From positions 1,664,001-1,728,000 of the forward strand of contig NZ_OU015430.1 in the NCBI RefSeq assembly GCF_907164845.1: DNA of 64,000 bases, written 5' to 3'. This document shows, piece by piece, positions 49,303 through 57,733 of the stretch. The DNA is from Lysobacter luteus. GTDB lineage: Bacteria > Pseudomonadota > Gammaproteobacteria > Xanthomonadales > Xanthomonadaceae. Positions within the stretch are counted from its first letter, which is position 1. Each line of letters opens with the position of its first letter. The translations under genes and the position numbers were made by a program. The notes under the pieces were generated by a model. That model had not been told where the DNA came from and made no database searches. It was given only the letters and a program-made list of their open reading frames with translations.

Positions 49303-52254
49303 ATGTCGCGTCATGCACCAAGCAATCAGCGTCTGAAGCGCGGGCCACTCGTCGCAGCCGTCCTGGCCTGCCTCTATACGACCACCGCCTTCGCCCAGGA
49401 CGCGGCTGAAACCGCACCCGAGGCGCAGGAACAGGAGCAGGTCGCCACCCAGGCACCGGCGGATGACGCGGTCGAACTCGATCGCATCACCGTCACCGGC
49501 TCGCTGCTGCGCCGCTTCGAGTACGAGTCCACCTCGCCGATCCAGGTGATCACGGCCGACACCAACGTCGCGCTGGGCCTGGTCAACCCGGGCGAGTTCC
49601 TGCAGAAGTCGAGCGTCGCGGCAGGTTCGACCCAGATCAACAACCAGTTCGGCGGCTTCGTCGTCGAAGGCGGCACCGGCGTGCAGACCCTCTCGCTGCG
49701 TGGCCTGGGTGCAAACCGCACCCTGGTCCTGCTCGACGGCCAGCGCCCCGGCCCGGCCGGTACCCGCGGCCAGGTCGGTGCGTTCGACCTCAACGTGATC
49801 CCGTCGTCGATCCTGCAGCGCGTCGAGATCGTGAAGGACGGCGCCTCGTCGATCTACGGCTCCGACGCGGTGGCCGGCGTGGTCAACATGATCACCCGCA
49901 AGAGCGTGGATCGTCCGGAAATCACCTTCAGCACCCGCACCCCGTTCGACGGCGGCGGCGAGGTGTACACCGTCTCCGGCGCGACCGGCTGGGACTTCGA
50001 CAACGGCAGCATCGTGCTGGCTGGTGAGTGGTACCTGCAGGAAGCCCTCAAGGTCGGCGACCGCGACTTCTTCAGCTGCCCGCAGGATCTCGCGTACGCC
50101 CACGAGGGCGGCCCGCGGATCGACCGCGAGGACCGCTCGGTCATCGGTGACACCGCGCTGGGCGGCTGCAACAACCTGTACGCGAACACTGTCATCGACG
50201 CTGGCTATGGCTACCGCTACATCCCGTCGCCCGATGGCTCCACGGTCGGCCTGATCCCCGGCTACCGTCCGCGCAACAACCCCAACTACGCCAACTCCGA
50301 CCAGGCGTACTACGAGGACGTCCTCAACTTCGACTTCTACGGCAACCAGCACATCGTTGACCGCCAGGAGCGCAAGAGCGTCTACGCGGCGACCGATTTC
50401 GGCTTCGACGCCTTCAACTGGCAGACCCAGTGGCTGTACAACAACCGCACCACCGAGAACTTCGGCTACCGCCAGTTCTTCCCGCTGGTGGGCGGCGCGA
50501 CGACCCCGCCGATCTACGGCACCGACGCGTACACCTACGCCAACTCGCCTGATTACGTGAGCCCGGTGCCGTCCGGCCTGGCGCAGCCGATCATGCCGTT
50601 CGTGTCGGCCACCAACGTGGACGTCGACTACTTCTACGGCCGCACGCGCTTCGACGGCCTGTTCCAGTCGACCGACACGTGGGCCTGGGAAGTCAACGCC
50701 AGCTACACCCGGTCTGAAGGTACCTACAGCAACCTGGGCATCGTGGCATCCCGCTCGGGCGACGTGCAGTTCGACGACACCGCCCCGGTGCTTGATTACT
50801 ACTCGCCTGGCTTCCTGAGCGGCGAGCGGATGAACGAGCTGGTGGCGCAGGTCGGCGAGTGGCACACCGGCAGCACCGTGTACGACCAGTCCGTCGTCAA
50901 CGGTATCGTGACCGGCGAGCTGTTCGACCTGCCGGCCGGCGCGGTGGCCGGTGCGTTCGGCGTCGAGTACCGCAACTACAGCATCGACGACCAGCCCAGC
51001 GACCTGTCGCGCAACGGCGACCTTTGGGGCTCCACCTCTGCCCAGGTCACCAAGGGCGACGACAACGTCCGCGAGGCGTTTGCCGAAATCGAACTTCCGC
51101 TGATCAGCGGCAAGCCCGGCTTCGAATCGCTGTCGCTCAACGGCTCGGCTCGCGTGTTCGAGTACGACTCGCTCGACGGCAGCGACAACGTCTGGAAGCT
51201 CGGTGCGAACTGGCAGATCAACTCGGCCGTCCGCCTGCGCGCCACCAAGGGCACCTCGTTCCGCGCCCCGGGCCTGTACGAGCTGTTCCTGGGCAACCAG
51301 ACCGGCTTCGCCTCGCAGTTGTCCATCGACCCCTGCATCCAGTGGGGCGAGAGCAACAACGAGAACATCCGCACCAACTGCGCGGCTGAAGGCATTCCTG
51401 CGGACTTCAACGGTGCCGCGTCTTCGGCACTGGTCGTCTCCGGCGGCGGTGCAGGCGTGCTGAACCCGGAGTCCTCGACCGCGTTCACCGCCGGCATCGT
51501 GCTCACGCCGTCGTTCACCAACCTCAGCGTCGCGTTCGATTACTTCGACTACGAGGTGTTCGACCAGATCGGCCAGCTCAGCAGCGCGTCGATCCTGGGC
51601 GGCTGCTACGGCGCACCGGTGTTCCCGAACAACTTCTGCGAGCTGTTCGACCGCAACCCCGGCAGCCACCCGACCGATGCATTCAAGATCGAGACGGTCC
51701 GCAACCAGTACATCAACATCAACCGGCAGCAGGTCCGTGGTTACGACCTGATCATGAACTACGACAACGATTTCTCGTTCGGCGAGCTCGCCCTCGAGAC
51801 CCAGTTGACGTACACCATGGAAGACGTCAGCCAGCTGTTCGACACCGCCGAGGAAAGCGGCTTCAGCTCGTCCAACTTCGCCGGCTACATCGGCCGTCCG
51901 AAGCTGGTGGGCAACCTGGACGCGCAGCTCAAGCGTGGCGACTGGTCCTACAACTGGCGGACCGAGTACATCGGTGCGACCAAGAACCGCGACCTGACCC
52001 CGAACTACACCTACCAGGGTCGTCCGGACTCGTGGCGTGACATCTGGGCCGAGCAGGCGTTCTACCACACGGCTTCCGTGCGCTACGAGCAGCCGAACTG
52101 GAGCGTGCTCGTCGGTATCCGCAACCTGCTGGACAAGGATCCGCCGCGCATCTCCTCGGGCGTGGATACCCGTTACGGCAACGTTCCGGCGTTCGCCACC
52201 CAGTACGACTGGTACGGCCGCACCGGCTTCGTGCAGGTGCAGTACAAGTTCTGA
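49303..52254 (+). CDS. TonB-dependent outer-membrane receptor
   Basis: ATG 49303 has GGGGAG six bases upstream; 983 residues. A signal peptide (about 1-31, ending TTTAFAQ) is followed by an acidic, Gln/Glu-rich stretch, a TonB-box-like ELDRITVTGS, a plug domain (about 65-200, with GVQTLSLRGLGANRTLVLLD and IEIVKDGASSIYGSDAVAGV-type motifs) and a 22-strand barrel that ends in the terminal Phe of QVQYKF. It resembles the large oar-like/TBDT receptors common in Xanthomonadaceae that take up peptides, siderophores or oligosaccharides. Neighbouring S9 peptidase suggests a peptide ligand. A strong terminator follows. Confidence 0.92.
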   Translation: MSRHAPSNQRLKRGPLVAAVLACLYTTTAFAQDAAETAPEAQEQEQVATQAPADDAVELDRITVTGSLLRRFEYESTSPIQVITADTNVALGLVNPGEFLQKSSVAAGSTQINNQFGGFVVEGGTGVQTLSLRGLGANRTLVLLDGQRPGPAGTRGQVGAFDLNVIPSSILQRVEIVKDGASSIYGSDAVAGVVNMITRKSVDRPEITFSTRTPFDGGGEVYTVSGATGWDFDNGSIVLAGEWYLQEALKVGDRDFFSCPQDLAYAHEGGPRIDREDRSVIGDTALGGCNNLYANTVIDAGYGYRYIPSPDGSTVGLIPGYRPRNNPNYANSDQAYYEDVLNFDFYGNQHIVDRQERKSVYAATDFGFDAFNWQTQWLYNNRTTENFGYRQFFPLVGGATTPPIYGTDAYTYANSPDYVSPVPSGLAQPIMPFVSATNVDVDYFYGRTRFDGLFQSTDTWAWEVNASYTRSEGTYSNLGIVASRSGDVQFDDTAPVLDYYSPGFLSGERMNELVAQVGEWHTGSTVYDQSVVNGIVTGELFDLPAGAVAGAFGVEYRNYSIDDQPSDLSRNGDLWGSTSAQVTKGDDNVREAFAEIELPLISGKPGFESLSLNGSARVFEYDSLDGSDNVWKLGANWQINSAVRLRATKGTSFRAPGLYELFLGNQTGFASQLSIDPCIQWGESNNENIRTNCAAEGIPADFNGAASSALVVSGGGAGVLNPESSTAFTAGIVLTPSFTNLSVAFDYFDYEVFDQIGQLSSASILGGCYGAPVFPNNFCELFDRNPGSHPTDAFKIETVRNQYININRQQVRGYDLIMNYDNDFSFGELALETQLTYTMEDVSQLFDTAEESGFSSSNFAGYIGRPKLVGNLDAQLKRGDWSYNWRTEYIGATKNRDLTPNYTYQGRPDSWRDIWAEQAFYHTASVRYEQPNWSVLVGIRNLLDKDPPRISSGVDTRYGNVPAFATQYDWYGRTGFVQVQYKF

Positions 52255-52276
52255 TCGGGTAACGGCTACAAGGATG

Positions 52277-52309
52277 AAGGGCGGCGCTTGCGTCGCCCTT
52301 CTTCTTTTT
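52277..52309 (+). terminator. Intrinsic terminator after the TonB-dependent receptor
   Basis: AAGGGCGGCG-CTTG-CGTCGCCCTT (52277-52300, 10 bp with one G-U pair) followed by CTTCTTTTT. It lies 22 bases after the receptor stop and just before the converging end of mrp. Confidence 0.88.
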
Positions 52310-52316
52310 GCGGCGG

Positions 52317-53381
52317 CTAGAGCAGCGACGCCGAGATCGACGGCGTCACCCGTGGCCGCATGGCCAGGTGCGCCGCCACCTGCCGCGCCGCGGTTCGATA
52401 GGCCTTCGCCGCCGGCGAACCCGGCTGCCCCACCACGACCGGTGTCCCGGCATCGCCGTGCTCCCGGATCGACAGTTCCAGCGGCAGGCTGCCCAGCAAT
52501 GGCACGCCGTACTGCGCGGACATGCGTTGTCCGCCACCCTCGCCGAATACGTGCTCGGCATGCCCGCAATTGCTGCAGACATGCACCGCCATGTTCTCCA
52601 GCAACCCGAGCACCGGCACCTCGACCTTCTCGAACATCTTCAGCGCCTTCCGGGCATCCAGCGTGGCGACGTCCTGCGGGGTGGTGACGATGATCGCGCC
52701 CGCCACCGGGATCTTCTGGGCCAGCGTCAGCTGGATGTCGCCGGTACCCGGCGGCAGGTCGACCACCAGGTAGTCCAGCTCGCCCCAGCGGGTATCGTTG
52801 AGCAACTGGGTCAGCGCACCGGTGGCCATCGGCCCGCGCCAGATCATCGGCGTGTCCTGGTCGACCAACAGGCCGATCGACATCGCCTCCACGCCGTGGG
52901 CGCGCATGGGTTCGATCGACTTGCCGTCCGGGCTGTCGGGACGCCCGTTGAGGCCGAGCATCATGGGCACGCTGGGGCCGTAGACGTCCGCGTCGAGCAC
53001 GCCGACGCGCGCGCCGTCGGCGGCGAGCGCCAGCGCGAGGTTGACGGCCGTGGTCGACTTGCCGACCCCGCCCTTGCCCGACCCGACCGCGATGATGTTG
53101 CGCACCCGCGGCAACGGCGAGAGCCTGGGCTGGACCGCGTGGGCAGTGATCCGCTGGGTCAGCTCCAGCCGCGACAGCGACAATCCCTCCGCGGACACCA
53201 ATGCCGCCACCGCGTCCCGCAGGTCGCCCTCCAAGCCAGCCACCGGCACTCCCAGCTCGATGGACACCGCAGCGGCGCCGTCGGCCCGGGCGACGCGTAC
53301 GCGTCCTGCCACGTCGCGCACGGCGATGGCGGTGCCGGGGATCGGGAGTGATTCGATTCGGGTCTGCAGCGGGTCGGTCAC
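52317..53381 (-). CDS. mrp: Iron-sulfur cluster carrier protein Mrp/ApbC
   Basis: GTG 53381 has AGGAGG six bases upstream; 354 residues. A DUF59/MIP18-like N-terminal domain (about 1-85) precedes a MinD-type ATPase with the deviant Walker A SGKGGVGKST (Lys103 and Lys108) and DYLVVDLPPGTGDIQLT. The CxxC pair in VCSNCGHAEH binds the bridging [4Fe-4S] cluster. Mrp dimers hand clusters to apo-proteins such as aconitase. The metG gene lies nearby, as in E. coli, but here a DUF2147 gene is in between. Confidence 0.96.
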   Translation of the reverse strand: MTDPLQTRIESLPIPGTAIAVRDVAGRVRVARADGAAAVSIELGVPVAGLEGDLRDAVAALVSAEGLSLSRLELTQRITAHAVQPRLSPLPRVRNIIAVGSGKGGVGKSTTAVNLALALAADGARVGVLDADVYGPSVPMMLGLNGRPDSPDGKSIEPMRAHGVEAMSIGLLVDQDTPMIWRGPMATGALTQLLNDTRWGELDYLVVDLPPGTGDIQLTLAQKIPVAGAIIVTTPQDVATLDARKALKMFEKVEVPVLGLLENMAVHVCSNCGHAEHVFGEGGGQRMSAQYGVPLLGSLPLELSIREHGDAGTPVVVGQPGSPAAKAYRTAARQVAAHLAMRPRVTPSISASLL

Positions 53382-53533
53382 GTGGGGCCTCCTTGGGTTG
53401 GCGTCATTGTCGCAGGACACCCGTGGCGCCGGCCTGACCTGGGTCAGGAGGTGCCGGGGCCGGCAGGCAGGGTCCGCTTCATGACGCTGAACCGGCCCGG
53501 GCCGCGGGCGGGTGCGCCACCGTACGGATGCGG

Positions 53534-53539
53534 TATAAA
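53534..53539 (+). promoter_or_regulatory. Putative -10 element of the DUF2147 gene
   Basis: TATAAA followed by GAGCGC, 64 bases before ATG 53604. No good -35 is seen. Confidence 0.3.
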
Positions 53540-53603
53540 GAGCGCGATCGGCCCGCCCATCAACGGCACGCCGAACGCCCACGAATCCTCTGGAGGGATC
53601 CCA

Positions 53604-54044
53604 ATGCGCAAACTGTCCACCCTGCTCGCGTTGCCGCTGCTGGCGCTGTCGTTCTCCGTGTTCGCGCAGGAGTCCCCTGTCGGCACCTGGACCACCATCG
53701 ACGACAAGACCAACCAGCCCAAGTCGACCGTGGAAATCTACGAGACCCGCAACGGCAGCCTTGCCGGCCGCGTGGTCGAGGTCCTGCAATCCGAGCAGGG
53801 CGAGAACCCGGTCTGCAAGAAGTGCACCGGCGAACGCAAGGACCAGCCGATCGAAGGCATGGTCATCCTGTGGGGCGTCAGCCAGGACGGCGACAGCTGG
53901 GAAGGCGGCAAGATCCTCGACCCCGCCAGCGGCAAGGTCTACTCGGTGAAGATGCGCCCGGTCGAAGGCGGCGCCAAGCTCGAAGTCCGCGGTTTCATGG
54001 GCTTCTCCCTGCTGGGCAAGACCCAGACCTGGGTGCGCAAGTAA
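53604..54044 (+). CDS. DUF2147 periplasmic protein
   Basis: ATG 53604 with GGAGG upstream; 146 residues, with a signal peptide (about 1-22, ending FSVFAQ). The mature part has the DUF2147 pattern: PVGTWTTIDDKTNQPKSTVE, then GRVVEV, a CxxC (NPVCKKCTGE), MVILWGVSQDGDSWEGGKIL, KMRPVEGGAKLEVRGFMG and a terminal TQTWVRK. Members are small beta-barrel proteins of the periplasm of unknown function. A terminator follows 29 bases after the stop, so it is a single-gene unit. Confidence 0.88.
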   Translation: MRKLSTLLALPLLALSFSVFAQESPVGTWTTIDDKTNQPKSTVEIYETRNGSLAGRVVEVLQSEQGENPVCKKCTGERKDQPIEGMVILWGVSQDGDSWEGGKILDPASGKVYSVKMRPVEGGAKLEVRGFMGFSLLGKTQTWVRK

Positions 54045-54073
54045 CCGCGCGTCCCGCTCTCGCGTGACCCCGG

Positions 54074-54104
54074 ACGGCCCGCCCCTGGCGGGCCGTTCCT
54101 GTTT
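54074..54104 (+). terminator. Intrinsic terminator after the DUF2147 gene
   Basis: ACGGCCCGCC (54074-54083), loop CCT, GGCGGGCCGT (54087-54096), a perfect 10-bp stem, followed by TCCTGTTT. The T-run is short but the stem is very stable. Confidence 0.75.
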
Positions 54105-54147
54105 GGCTCGTCTTCCATTGGCCGCTGGATGGCCCGTGGACGCATGC

Positions 54148-54153
54148 GATAAT
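54148..54153 (+). promoter_or_regulatory. Putative -10 element of metG
   Basis: GATAAT followed by CGACGGC, 28 bases before ATG 54182. The -35 is weak. Confidence 0.35.
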
Positions 54154-54181
54154 CGACGGCTTCCTCCGCCGCCCCCACGCC

Positions 54182-56296
54182 ATGTCCCGCGAGCTCGTCG
54201 TCACCTGCGCCCTGCCCTACGCCAACGGCCCGCTGCACCTGGGCCACCTGGTCGGCTACATCCAGGGCGACATCTTCGCCCGCGCGCAGCGGCTGTCGGG
54301 CCACGCGGCGTACTTCGTCTGCGCCGACGACACCCATGGCACCCCGATCATGCTCGCCGCCGAGAAGGCCGGGATGACGCCGGAGGCGTACATCGCGGTC
54401 ATCCAGGCGAGCCACGAGCGGGACTTCGCCGACTTCGGCGTCGCCTTCGACCACTACGACTCGACCAACTCGCCGCGCAACCGGGCACTGACGGAAGCGA
54501 TCTACGCGAAGCTCGACAACAACGGCCATATCAAGCGCCGCTCGGTCGCCCAGCTCTATGACCCGGCGAAGGGCATGTTCCTGCCCGACCGCTTCGTCAA
54601 GGGGACCTGCCCCAACTGCGGTACGCCGGACCAGTACGGCGACAACTGCGAGCACTGCGGCGCGACGTATGCGCCGACCGAGCTCAAGCAGCCGCGCTCG
54701 GTCATAAGCGGCGCGACGCCGGAGCTGCGCGAGTCCGAACATTTCTTCTTCGAAGTCGGCGATTTCGACGCTTTCCTGCGCGAGTGGCTGGCCGGCGACG
54801 TCGCCGCGCCCGGCGTGAAAGCCAAGCTGCGCGAATGGCTCGACGCCGAGGGCGGCCTGCGCGCCTGGGACATCTCGCGCGACGCGCCCTACTTCGGTTT
54901 CGAGATCCCCGGCCACCCTGGCAAATACCTGTACGTGTGGATCGACGCCCCGATCGGCTACCTGTCCAGCTTCCAGGCGCTGTGCGAACGCGAGGGACTG
55001 GATTTCTTCAGCTACCTCACCCGCGACAGCCAGACCGAGCTGCACCACTTCATCGGCAAGGACATCGTCAACTTCCATGGCCTGTTCTGGCCGGCGGTAC
55101 TGCACGGCGCGGGTTTCCGTGCGCCGACACGCCTGCACGTCAACGGCTACCTGACCGTCGACGGCGCCAAGATGTCGAAGTCGCGCGGCACCTTCGTGAT
55201 GGCGCGCAGCTACCTTGACGCCGGCCTGGACCCGGAGGCGTTGCGCTACTACTTCGCCACCAAGACCACCGGAGGGGTCGACGACCTCGACCTCAACCTC
55301 GGCGACTTCATCGCGCGGGTGAACTCGGACCTGGTCGGGAAGTTCGTCAACCTGGCCAGCCGCTGCGCCGGCTTCATCAGCAAGCGTTTCGACGGCCAGC
55401 TCGCGGCCGCATTGCCGGACCCGGCGATGTACGCGCGCTTCGTCGAGCAGCTGCGCCCGATCGCCGAGGCCTATGCCCGCAACGAGGCTGCCACCGCCCT
55501 GCGGCTGACGATGGCGCTGGCCGACGAGGCCAACCGCTACATCGACGAACACAAGCCGTGGGTGATCGCCAAGCAGGAGGGCGCCGACGCGGAGCTGCAG
55601 GCGGTCTGCACCCAGGGGCTGAATCTGTTCCGCGTGCTCAACACGGCGCTCAAGCCGGTGCTGCCGCGCGTGACCGCACAGGCCGAAGCCTTCCTCGCCG
55701 CGCCGGTCGACGACTGGAGCGCCATCGCCGCGCCGCTGACCGCGCACCGCATCGCCGCCTACACCCCGTTGTTCACCCGCATCGACCCGAAACTCATCGA
55801 AGCCATGACCGAAGCCAGCAAGGAATCCATGAAGCCGCAGCACGCAGAGCAGCGTCCGGACAACGCCTCGCAGGGCGTTGCGCAATCCGCGTCCAGCCGC
55901 CCGGCGCCGACCGGGGGTGCCGCGCAGACCCCGGTTGCCGCCCAGAGCGAGGGCGACGCGGCCCCGACGATCGGCATTGACGATTTCGCGAAGCTCGACC
56001 TGCGCATCGGCAAGGTGCTCGAGTGCGAGTTCGTCGAGGGCTCGGACAAGTTGCTGCGCTTCCAGCTCGACGCCGGCGAACTCGGCCAGCGGCAGATCTT
56101 CTCCGGCATCCGTGCCTCGTATCCGGAACCGGAAAAGCTGGTGGGGCGCAACGTCGTGTTCATCGCCAACCTGGCGCCGCGCAAGATGCGCTTCGGCCTG
56201 AGCGAGGGGATGATCCTGTCGGCCGGCTTCGACGCCGGTGTACTGGCCCTGCTCGACGCCGACCCGGCCGCGCAGGCCGGCATGCCGGTCCGCTGA
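54182..56296 (+). CDS. metG: Methionyl-tRNA synthetase
   Basis: This 704-residue enzyme charges tRNA-Met, including the initiator encoded in this window. The class I signatures are the HIGH-type HLGH in LPYANGPLHLGHLVGY and KMSKS at 330-334. The zinc knuckle uses Cys143, Cys146, Cys156 and Cys159. An anticodon-binding helical domain follows (about 390-545), then a Gln/Ala/Pro linker and a C-terminal tRNA-binding (EMAP/Trbp111) domain (about 600-704, FAKLDLRIGKVLECEFVEGS) that dimerises. The RnfB-like gene follows 27 bases later. Confidence 0.98.
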   Translation: MSRELVVTCALPYANGPLHLGHLVGYIQGDIFARAQRLSGHAAYFVCADDTHGTPIMLAAEKAGMTPEAYIAVIQASHERDFADFGVAFDHYDSTNSPRNRALTEAIYAKLDNNGHIKRRSVAQLYDPAKGMFLPDRFVKGTCPNCGTPDQYGDNCEHCGATYAPTELKQPRSVISGATPELRESEHFFFEVGDFDAFLREWLAGDVAAPGVKAKLREWLDAEGGLRAWDISRDAPYFGFEIPGHPGKYLYVWIDAPIGYLSSFQALCEREGLDFFSYLTRDSQTELHHFIGKDIVNFHGLFWPAVLHGAGFRAPTRLHVNGYLTVDGAKMSKSRGTFVMARSYLDAGLDPEALRYYFATKTTGGVDDLDLNLGDFIARVNSDLVGKFVNLASRCAGFISKRFDGQLAAALPDPAMYARFVEQLRPIAEAYARNEAATALRLTMALADEANRYIDEHKPWVIAKQEGADAELQAVCTQGLNLFRVLNTALKPVLPRVTAQAEAFLAAPVDDWSAIAAPLTAHRIAAYTPLFTRIDPKLIEAMTEASKESMKPQHAEQRPDNASQGVAQSASSRPAPTGGAAQTPVAAQSEGDAAPTIGIDDFAKLDLRIGKVLECEFVEGSDKLLRFQLDAGELGQRQIFSGIRASYPEPEKLVGRNVVFIANLAPRKMRFGLSEGMILSAGFDAGVLALLDADPAAQAGMPVR

Positions 56297-56323
56297 GCGC
56301 GGCGGGCCTCAAGGACCGACGTC

Positions 56324-56728
56324 ATGCAGGCCCTTGTCGAACGCCTGGACCGCCTGCTCCCGCAGACCCAGTGCGGCCAGTGCGGCTACGCCGGGTGCCG
56401 GCCCTACGCCGAAGCCATGGCCGCCGGCGAGGCCGGGACCGACCGTTGCCCGCCCGGTGGCGATCACGGCGCCCACGCGCTGGCCCGACTGCTGGGCCAC
56501 CTTCCTCGCCCTTACGACCGCAGCCGCGGCGAGTACAAGCCGACGCGGGTCGCGCTGGTGGTCGAGGACGACTGCATCGGCTGCACCAAGTGCATCCAGG
56601 TCTGCCCGGTCGACGCCATCATCGGCGGCGCCAAGCACATGCATACCGTGGTCGAACCGCTATGCACGGGGTGCGAGCTGTGCGTGCCCGCCTGCCCGGT
56701 CGACTGCATCGTGATGACGGCGGCCTAG
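56324..56728 (+). CDS. rnfB: Stand-alone RnfB-like ferredoxin
   Basis: This 134-residue protein has the RnfB-type 4Fe-4S motif [16 protein letters not shown] with a fourth Cys in DRCPPGG, then two ferredoxin motifs, [12 protein letters not shown] and [12 protein letters not shown]. It lacks the N-terminal membrane helix of true RnfB, and none of rnfA, C, D, G or E is nearby, so it is likely a soluble electron carrier. Its place right after metG is typical of Xanthomonadaceae. The partner enzyme is unknown. The stop is 9 bases from the converging TraB/GumN gene. Confidence 0.85.
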   Translation: MQALVERLDRLLPQTQCGQCGYAGCRPYAEAMAAGEAGTDRCPPGGDHGAHALARLLGHLPRPYDRSRGEYKPTRVALVVEDDCIGCTKCIQVCPVDAIIGGAKHMHTVVEPLCTGCELCVPACPVDCIVMTAA

Positions 56729-56737
56729 CACCCGGCG

Positions 56738-57730
56738 TTACAACGCGTCGGTCTCCACCTCGCTGCCCACTTCGCACGCCGAGCAGACGCGCTCCACCTG
56801 GTAGCCGGCAGCCTGCAGCTTCTCGACCACGCCGTCGTCGCCGAGCAGGTGCAACGCACCCACCACGACCATCACGTCCTCGTCGTCGCCATCGAGCATG
56901 GCCCGCAGGGCGGGAATCCAGCGGTCGTTGCGCTCCACGTTGAGCAGCCGGTAGGTCTCGGGGGTCTTCTCGCGCATGTCGACCCGCGTGAGGCCATCGA
57001 GCTCCTCCACGTCGCCGTCGCGCCAGGCCTGGTGCAACTCGGCGAGCAGCCCCGGCATCTCCTGGGGTCGGTCGAGGAACTCGCGCAGGCCGACCGTCTG
57101 TTCCTGCAGCGGGGTGGCGTCGAGCGCGTCGAGCTGGTCCTTCAGCGTCTCCAGCCCGCCGGTCGGCTTGCCCGCGGCCTTGGCCCGCTCGATCAGGTAG
57201 CGGTCCAGTCCCTGATCGGGGCGGAACTCCAGCGACTGGGCGAGTCCGAGCAGCAGCGACAGGTTCACGAACCACGGCTCGTAACCGTCAACCTGGGCTA
57301 TCGCCGATCCCTGCCGCGCCAGCAGCCGGCGCAGCTTCTCGTACAGCTTGGGCGACAGCACGTCCGGGAGCGTGCGGCCGTCGTCATAGCCCGCCGCCGC
57401 GAGGAACATCTCGCCGGTATCCGGCGCGTCCAGTTGCTCCGGCGCGACCTCGAACACCACCCGCGACGCCGCGGCAAACGCCTGGTCGATATCGGCCGAC
57501 ACCGGGTAGTCGTCCTGCTTGAGCAAGTGGAACGAACCAAGCAAGTAGATGGCATTGTCCCCGTCGGAGACTCTCCACATCAGCGGAACCGGCGGGACAT
57601 GGGCCGGCGTCGATAGCGCAGCCGATTCCGCCTCCGACGTTGGCGTCTGGTCCGCCGCGCGCCCGGTCGCCGCCGACGCGGAATGGGATACCAGCAGCAG
57701 GACCACCAGTGCGAGCTTGAACAGCGACAT
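56738..57730 (-). CDS. TraB/GumN-family protein
   Basis: This 330-residue exported protein has a signal peptide (about 1-21, ending HSASAA). The TraB/GumN fold is recognised by YLLGSFHLLKQDDYP, RVVFEVAPEQLD, GLDRYLIERAKAAGKPTGGLETLKDQL and the C-terminal VVVGALHLLGDDGVVEKLQAAGY. These conserved Gly-x-x-His and Glu positions are thought to form a metal-dependent hydrolase-like site related to Tiki proteases; activity is not shown for this branch. GumN in Xanthomonas lies beside xanthan genes, but no gum genes are here. Confidence 0.87.
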   Translation of the reverse strand: MSLFKLALVVLLLVSHSASAATGRAADQTPTSEAESAALSTPAHVPPVPLMWRVSDGDNAIYLLGSFHLLKQDDYPVSADIDQAFAAASRVVFEVAPEQLDAPDTGEMFLAAAGYDDGRTLPDVLSPKLYEKLRRLLARQGSAIAQVDGYEPWFVNLSLLLGLAQSLEFRPDQGLDRYLIERAKAAGKPTGGLETLKDQLDALDATPLQEQTVGLREFLDRPQEMPGLLAELHQAWRDGDVEELDGLTRVDMREKTPETYRLLNVERNDRWIPALRAMLDGDDEDVMVVVGALHLLGDDGVVEKLQAAGYQVERVCSACEVGSEVETDAL

Positions 57731-57733
57731 CGG

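Noticed and set aside
47169-52254. Lasso-peptide locus (isopeptidase plus receptor)
   Set aside because: I see no precursor peptide, leader protease, leader-binding or cyclase gene, and the peptidase N-terminus resembles general S9 enzymes rather than lasso isopeptidases.
49288-52569. 1093-codon open frame on the minus strand
   Set aside because: Antisense to the TonB-dependent receptor, whose own frame has a signal peptide, plug and barrel features; the antisense frame has none.
56324-56728. Start of an rnf electron-transport operon
   Set aside because: No rnfC, D, G, E or A follows; the next gene converges from the other strand.
56738-57730. gum (xanthan) cluster member
   Set aside because: Only the TraB/GumN fold is shared; none of the other gum genes is present.
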